NCBI RefSeq assembly: GCF_910596095.1 | Contig: NC_056552.1 | Span: 18,229,611-18,293,610 of the forward strand | Direction: 5' to 3' | DNA: 64,000 bases | DNA from: Thunnus maccoyii | Lineage: Eukaryota > Chordata > Actinopteri > Scombriformes > Scombridae | Shown here: piece after piece, positions 59,456-64,000 of the stretch | How positions within the stretch are numbered: position 1 is the stretch's first letter | Layout: each line of letters begins with the position of its first letter | Position numbers and translations under genes: made by a program | Notes under the pieces: generated by a model | The model's database searches: none | The model's input: the letters and a program-made list of their open reading frames with translations, nothing else | What the model was told of the DNA's origin: nothing

Positions 59456-60522
59456 CAGTTTTTCTCAGTCGCTTTGGTACATTTCTTGAATCATCCTTAA
59501 CATTTGCAAAACAGGAAGTGCATTTGTACGAACAGCAACACAGAATGGATTACCTGCAAAAGCCTGTAACTTGCTCAAAATCCTTAATGTCTCAAAAGCA
59601 AATATATATTATGTGTGTGTGTGTGTGTGTATACATATATACTGTGTACATATATACACACACTGTATATATGTACACACGTGTGCTTGTGTGTTACAGT
59701 ATGTATCTGTATAAAGTATATTTACTGTAAACTGTAAAATGTAAGTGAAATACTGTAATATGAATCATTAGAGTAAGTGTACAGTATTACAGTACAGTGC
59801 ACATTGTTGGATTACATACCTGTTATGTCTATGAAACGTTTGAATAATTAAGGGCACGGTTGTTCTCCCAACATTTGGCTGCACCCTTAAATCAGCTACA
59901 GCCATTGTAAGGCCATGATTGAGAACATGGTCCGCAGTTGTGGCCCTTACAGTATTTCATTGGGACCGTGCCTACGTCCTCGGCCTCTTCTACCTCTTCC
60001 TCTGTTTTGCCTCCCTACCCTTCTCCATGCAGCCTTATTCCTCTTCTTCTTCTTGGCTGTTGACCCTGTTCATTTCCTTGTTGTCAGAAATTGTAACACT
60101 GTGTTGTGCTCTGTCTATATATGCTTGCCAATTCAAGAAAACTGGTTGATCTAATGCTTCACACATTCCCCTTCATTAGTGAAAGTCAAGATTCACCTGA
60201 CAGCAATTCATCAATTCAGGACACATTTACAAAAACAGATAGAAATGTAGAGAAAATATGCTTGACAGATTATGACAACTAGTTCAACCATTTTGCATGT
60301 AATGACTTATGCAATGAACTGATGCCTAGATGTTTTGGCGGGTAAAACTATTCAACAAAGAACCAGTTTGATACATTTTGATCAACATGACACGAGCAAC
60401 TGATAATGTAGAATTGCTTTTATGATGTGCACAGGTGACTAGATGATGTGGAGGTTGAACAAGCAGTTTTGAGAATTTCAATTCTGATCTGAGAAATGTA
60501 CCGAAGCCACTGAGAAAAACTA
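59456..60522 (-). mobile_element. Degraded Tc1/mariner (IS630-like) transposon
   Basis: Inverted ends of about 38 bp (TTTTTCTCAG-TCGCTTTGGT on the left; the right end reads the same with few changes in reverse) are flanked by TA on both sides (59454-59455, 60523-60524), the expected target site. Inside, minus strand, about 60010-59780: an Arg/Gly-rich stretch (RGRRGRGRRH) and a helix-turn-helix remnant, ADHVLNHGLTMAVADLRVQP then TTVPLIIQTFHRHNR. Frame breaks and the missing DDE domain show it is dead. It includes a TG/TA microsatellite at about 59611-59690. Confidence 0.75.
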
Positions 60523-60524
60523 TA

Positions 60525-61549
60525 AGCGGCTCTACACTACTGTCCAATAAAACAGTCGGAGACAGACAGCAAACCTAAAGTGTCATATCATACCATGTTA
60601 ATCATTCTGAACCAAATCAGTTTTCTTATCTCATAAATCAGTAAACGACATATTTGAGCTTTGGCTTTCTGTGGTTTTCTTTGTTCTCATCCTAAAAACC
60701 TGATACGTCCCAGGTCTTTGTGTGATGTGCATCTTAAGAGTTCATGCCAAATGAAGACCATCAGCCTGACAAAGCAGGCAGGGAAGCTGATAAGCAGCGA
60801 CATCATAAAACTTGATCTCAATCACAGGTATATGCCATCATAACTCAGCATTTATACACTGTATCTGTATTAAAACATAGCAACAGAAATAAACATTTGA
60901 GGGACAACAGATTAAAAAATGAAGGAACAGCCTGGACTTTTTCAACTCCAAAGTAACTAATAGCAACTTTTTTTCTAAAGCCAAGTGAAATTGTTAATAA
61001 TTAAGTTTGTGACGTTTGCTCGTTACTTGAAAATATCAGTTCATGGAAAAATGACCTAAGTTGTGTAAAGTCATAAAAATCCTCTTAAAAAAGGGAAAAA
61101 CTGAGCCATATAGCATATTATTAACCAGACAAAGCAAGTTTAAAAATAATGAGGTCACAAAAGAGGAATGTTGTATATTTAAAATGTGGATAAAGATTTA
61201 AATTTTTAAGTTTTGGTGCACAAATGAATACCAACACCAAATCAGGCTTTCCTGCACTCATAACAGCAGCATGTCTCCCCCTGGTGGACAGATGTCACGC
61301 TACATGTTTTTGATCTTTTTAAATGTAAACATTGACTGTACACCCAATATTAGTGAGATTGTCTTCCACATATATATTAAAACATCATTTAAACTGGTTA
61401 AATTAAAAGTAATTTAACATTAATAGAGTGAATTACATAGCTTGGAACCTATGAGAAGCATCCTGAACTACTTTGCCAGCCATTAGAAACGTCATAAAGT
61501 CAAAAGAGCAACGCAAAGCTTAAAAAAAAAAAGACAAATTCAGAGACAA
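60525..61549. other. Intergenic gap between convergent genes
   Basis: AT-rich non-coding DNA between the transposon relic and the end of the minus-strand 3' UTR. No repeat family or coding frame is recognised. Confidence 0.5.
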
Positions 61550-63984
61550 AGCTGAATTCTTTTTACTTTTTTATTGCTTAAACTGCCATCTGGAACAATC
61601 TATACCAAAAGGATAAACATCTTTGCACATACAGGAGGTCAAACTGAATACAGGGTAGAATAGAAAAAGAATGGTCCTCTGATCGCCTGCAGCTCTCTGC
61701 GCTGCAGGCCTAACAAACTCACTGAAAGGTCGGGCTAGCAGGAGTGACTGACTACTACTGTAAGCCCAGGATAGGTAAGCTAAGGCAAACCGGGACGATT
61801 GCAGTGTGGCTAAAAACATCTGGACTAAAACCGATGACCGATGCTGCTGCTATTTACATGAAAATAATATTTCGACAAAAAGGTGAGTCGAACCCTCGCC
61901 CCCTAACGGAGTCATTTCCTGTGGATCAGGATAAACAGGATGTGTTGTCATAACATAAAAGAAAGCTGATGACATAAATCCAGATGTCACCAAATCCACA
62001 ACCTGAGGGTTAGGGGGAAACACATGAAGAAAAATACACTTATGTCCATTAACAAAAAAAATCTTCTCGCTAACCTGACTACCCTGCAATCGGCACCAAA
62101 ATCAAATCTTTTTGGACATACAAACATAAAACTCAATTCTAAGCGTGTGTAAGCGCTTTGAATGGAGACTTAACAGAAAACAGAAACATGACTGGTTCTA
62201 GGTCATTTCTGGTAACAGACAGTGAGGCAGGAATGAAGAGTTAAGCCTATAATCCAGAAGTCAACATTGTGATTTGGTAAAGATCTTCAAAAAAAAAAAA
62301 AGAAAAAAAGAAAAAAAAAAAGACAGACTTAACATTTTATGCCATCTAAAAAGACATGAAGCAGTTAAGCTCGGGAGTAACAAACCAAATATTTGACAAA
62401 GTTCCTGTCCTGCACACAGCTGCAGGGCACGTTTTTTAATACACGCTTCCATTCATACCGGATCACTGGATGCCTAAAATATCATGCCAAGTAAGCATAG
62501 AGAACAGATCACAAGCTACTCTGATGAAAAGACAGCCACCTTTTCAATAGGCATAAGCAATGACACTAGTTTTAAATAAATATCTGCTCACTCTGCCCGC
62601 CAGCGCACCTGTGATGCTTCGATACATAAATACTTCAGATGTCCTGAAACTTTGTTGTTTTTTTTTTTCCAAGACTTTACTTCAATAAACCTGTAATTAC
62701 CCATTTCATCTATTTTAAAAAGTTTTAACCCATGACGTTTTACACAATACAATTACATACTGTTTTTGTCGGTCGACAAGAAGAAGCATTTATTTACTTT
62801 GTGGCACTGGACACCTAAAATAGAATTTATGGAAAAATAAGTGTTTACAAAAGACAGTTAAACATATCTTTTTAAAGATCACCATCACTCCAAACCATAA
62901 GTTTATCATTTAGTCCATGATAATAATATAACCGTGATCATTTTAACTATACTATGATAACATTTTGATTACAAACCATAGCAGAAGAGTGACCAAGTTA
63001 TTTGGTATATACTAAAAAACTTGAATACTGAAATACACTTAATACTCTTATTTTTTTTTCCCTTTCTTTTTATTTATTTTTTCCTCAGAGTAGTCAAGGC
63101 AGTTCTTGTATGGTCGTTCTACCGATTAAGAGGACAATAAGGGTAATAAACTACTTCCTGTTTGGAGCTCCAAATAGTCAGGGAACAGAACACGCACTGC
63201 ATTTCCACGGCTATGCATCTTTGAGTCATGACAATAATCAACATTTGGCACTAGCCTGGTAGCTGCACAATAAAATAAAAACCTTAAGTTGCACAAGATC
63301 TCCAAAAATAAGCAAAACAGACTCGTCATTGTCTCATCATACCGATCAAAGGTAACCAAAAGTAACAAATGGAGCACAACCATCATAGCTGAAACCTAAA
63401 AACGGCTGACAAAAATGTGGTTGCAGTCGTATTCTTCCTGCCTTCTACAGGTTCAAGCTTCTGCTCTACTTTGTATATATAATCAAGCTAACTGATGTCA
63501 AAAAGGAAACTCTTAAAACGGGGAAGAAGCAGTCCTCTCTTTGCTTCAATCTAAAACATAACAAATATAACAAATTCACCAAAAGCGCCATGTAAAGTTT
63601 GATTGTCCTGTCTCATCAGTTTGAGACCCTAATGTCTTTCAGATCTCCTAACAATCCTGCTTTGTGTTTAAGGTTGAGTCTAAAAAGAAAGCGTAACCAG
63701 CAAATACATATATAAGGTAACATGTGATGTAACTGTGCCTACAAGGTAGCGTACAGCAGCTGGTACAAGCGCTGGTGAATGGCTAAAAGTCATCTCTCTG
63801 ACGTGACTGGTAACAACAAAATGAAGTGTGTGTGTAAAACAAAAAGGGGGGGAGAAAGCAAACAGAAAGAAGAAGAAAGTGGCAAAAAAAAAAGCAAATT
63901 GCATTGGTGGACCCTGGGTCTAAAAGGAGAAAAGAGGGAGAGGGAGGAGGAGAGAGAGAGAGTGGGGCGGGAAGACAAGCCCCT
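61550..63984 (-). other. Long 3' UTR of the minus-strand gene (prkar1a-like)
   Basis: Inferred 3' UTR of about 2.4 kb between the TGA at 63985-63987 and a minus-strand AATAAA at 61570-61575. It is A/T-rich with A-runs (62287-62322) and several further AATAAA-like hexamers on the minus strand, so alternative ends are possible. No coding exon is visible on either strand. Confidence 0.5.
61570..61575 (-). other. Candidate poly(A) signal of the prkar1a-like gene
   Basis: AATAAA on the minus strand in a run of T (plus strand), the most distal canonical hexamer before the gap to fam20a. Assigned by position only. Confidence 0.4.
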
Positions 63985-64000
63985 TCAGACAGACAGCGAG
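63985..64000 (-). CDS. prkar1a: C-terminal end of prkar1a (partial)
   Basis: The last 16 bases read on the minus strand give ..V-S-L-S-V-stop. The type I-alpha regulatory subunit of protein kinase A ends in ...SFVSLSV. Five residues alone would be weak. However, the gene converges on fam20a exactly as PRKAR1A converges on FAM20A in human 17q24, and a long 3' UTR follows. The rest of the gene lies beyond the window. Confidence 0.6.

Noticed and set aside
59915..60154. Small Pro/Leu-rich plus-strand open frame
   Set aside because: Antisense of the Arg/Gly-rich transposase remnant in the Tc1/mariner relic.

Overview
The window reads as nuclear DNA of a ray-finned fish, most likely a percomorph teleost. 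Genes are split into many short exons with GT-AG introns, (CA)n/(TG)n/(GA)n microsatellites are dense, and several interspersed repeats have a typical teleost look. I see no bacterial, phage or CRISPR content. No species can be named from the sequence alone.

Layout. (1) 686-26240, minus strand: a complete type I ferlin closest to myoferlin. I could join 52 coding exons with the phase closed at every junction, giving 2036 codons: C2A, C2B, FerI, C2C, FerA, FerB, nested DysF, C2D-C2G and a C-terminal membrane anchor. Its 3' UTR runs toward base 1 and holds a MITE-like inverted repeat. (2) 26241-30333: intergenic DNA with a deleted piggyBac transposase relic and a second transposon-like repeat. 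(3) 30334-43602, plus strand: a complete WD-repeat gene of the WDR49/WDR64 type, 18 exons, 959 codons, with an EF-hand-like N-terminus. It lies head to head with the ferlin. (4) 43603-49261: its 3' UTR, a tRNA-derived SINE-like repeat, and a microsatellite-rich 5' flank of the next gene. (5) 49262-58659, plus strand: complete fam20a, 11 coding exons, 535 codons, a secretory-pathway pseudokinase. (6) 58660-63984: the fam20a 3' UTR, a roughly 1.07-kb degraded Tc1/mariner (IS630-like) element, and a long 3' UTR read from the minus strand. (7) 63985-64000: the last five codons and stop of a minus-strand gene that fit prkar1a. Its convergent position next to fam20a matches the human FAM20A-PRKAR1A arrangement.

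These genes do not form an operon or a pathway. The ferlin acts in membrane fusion and repair. The WD protein is probably ciliary or flagellar. FAM20A supports the FAM20C secretory kinase, and PRKAR1A is the PKA regulatory subunit. The more unusual points are two GC-AG introns, two acceptors whose pyrimidine tract is a TG microsatellite, a strong unused donor inside a WD exon, and several transposon relics. I found no convincing new biological system.
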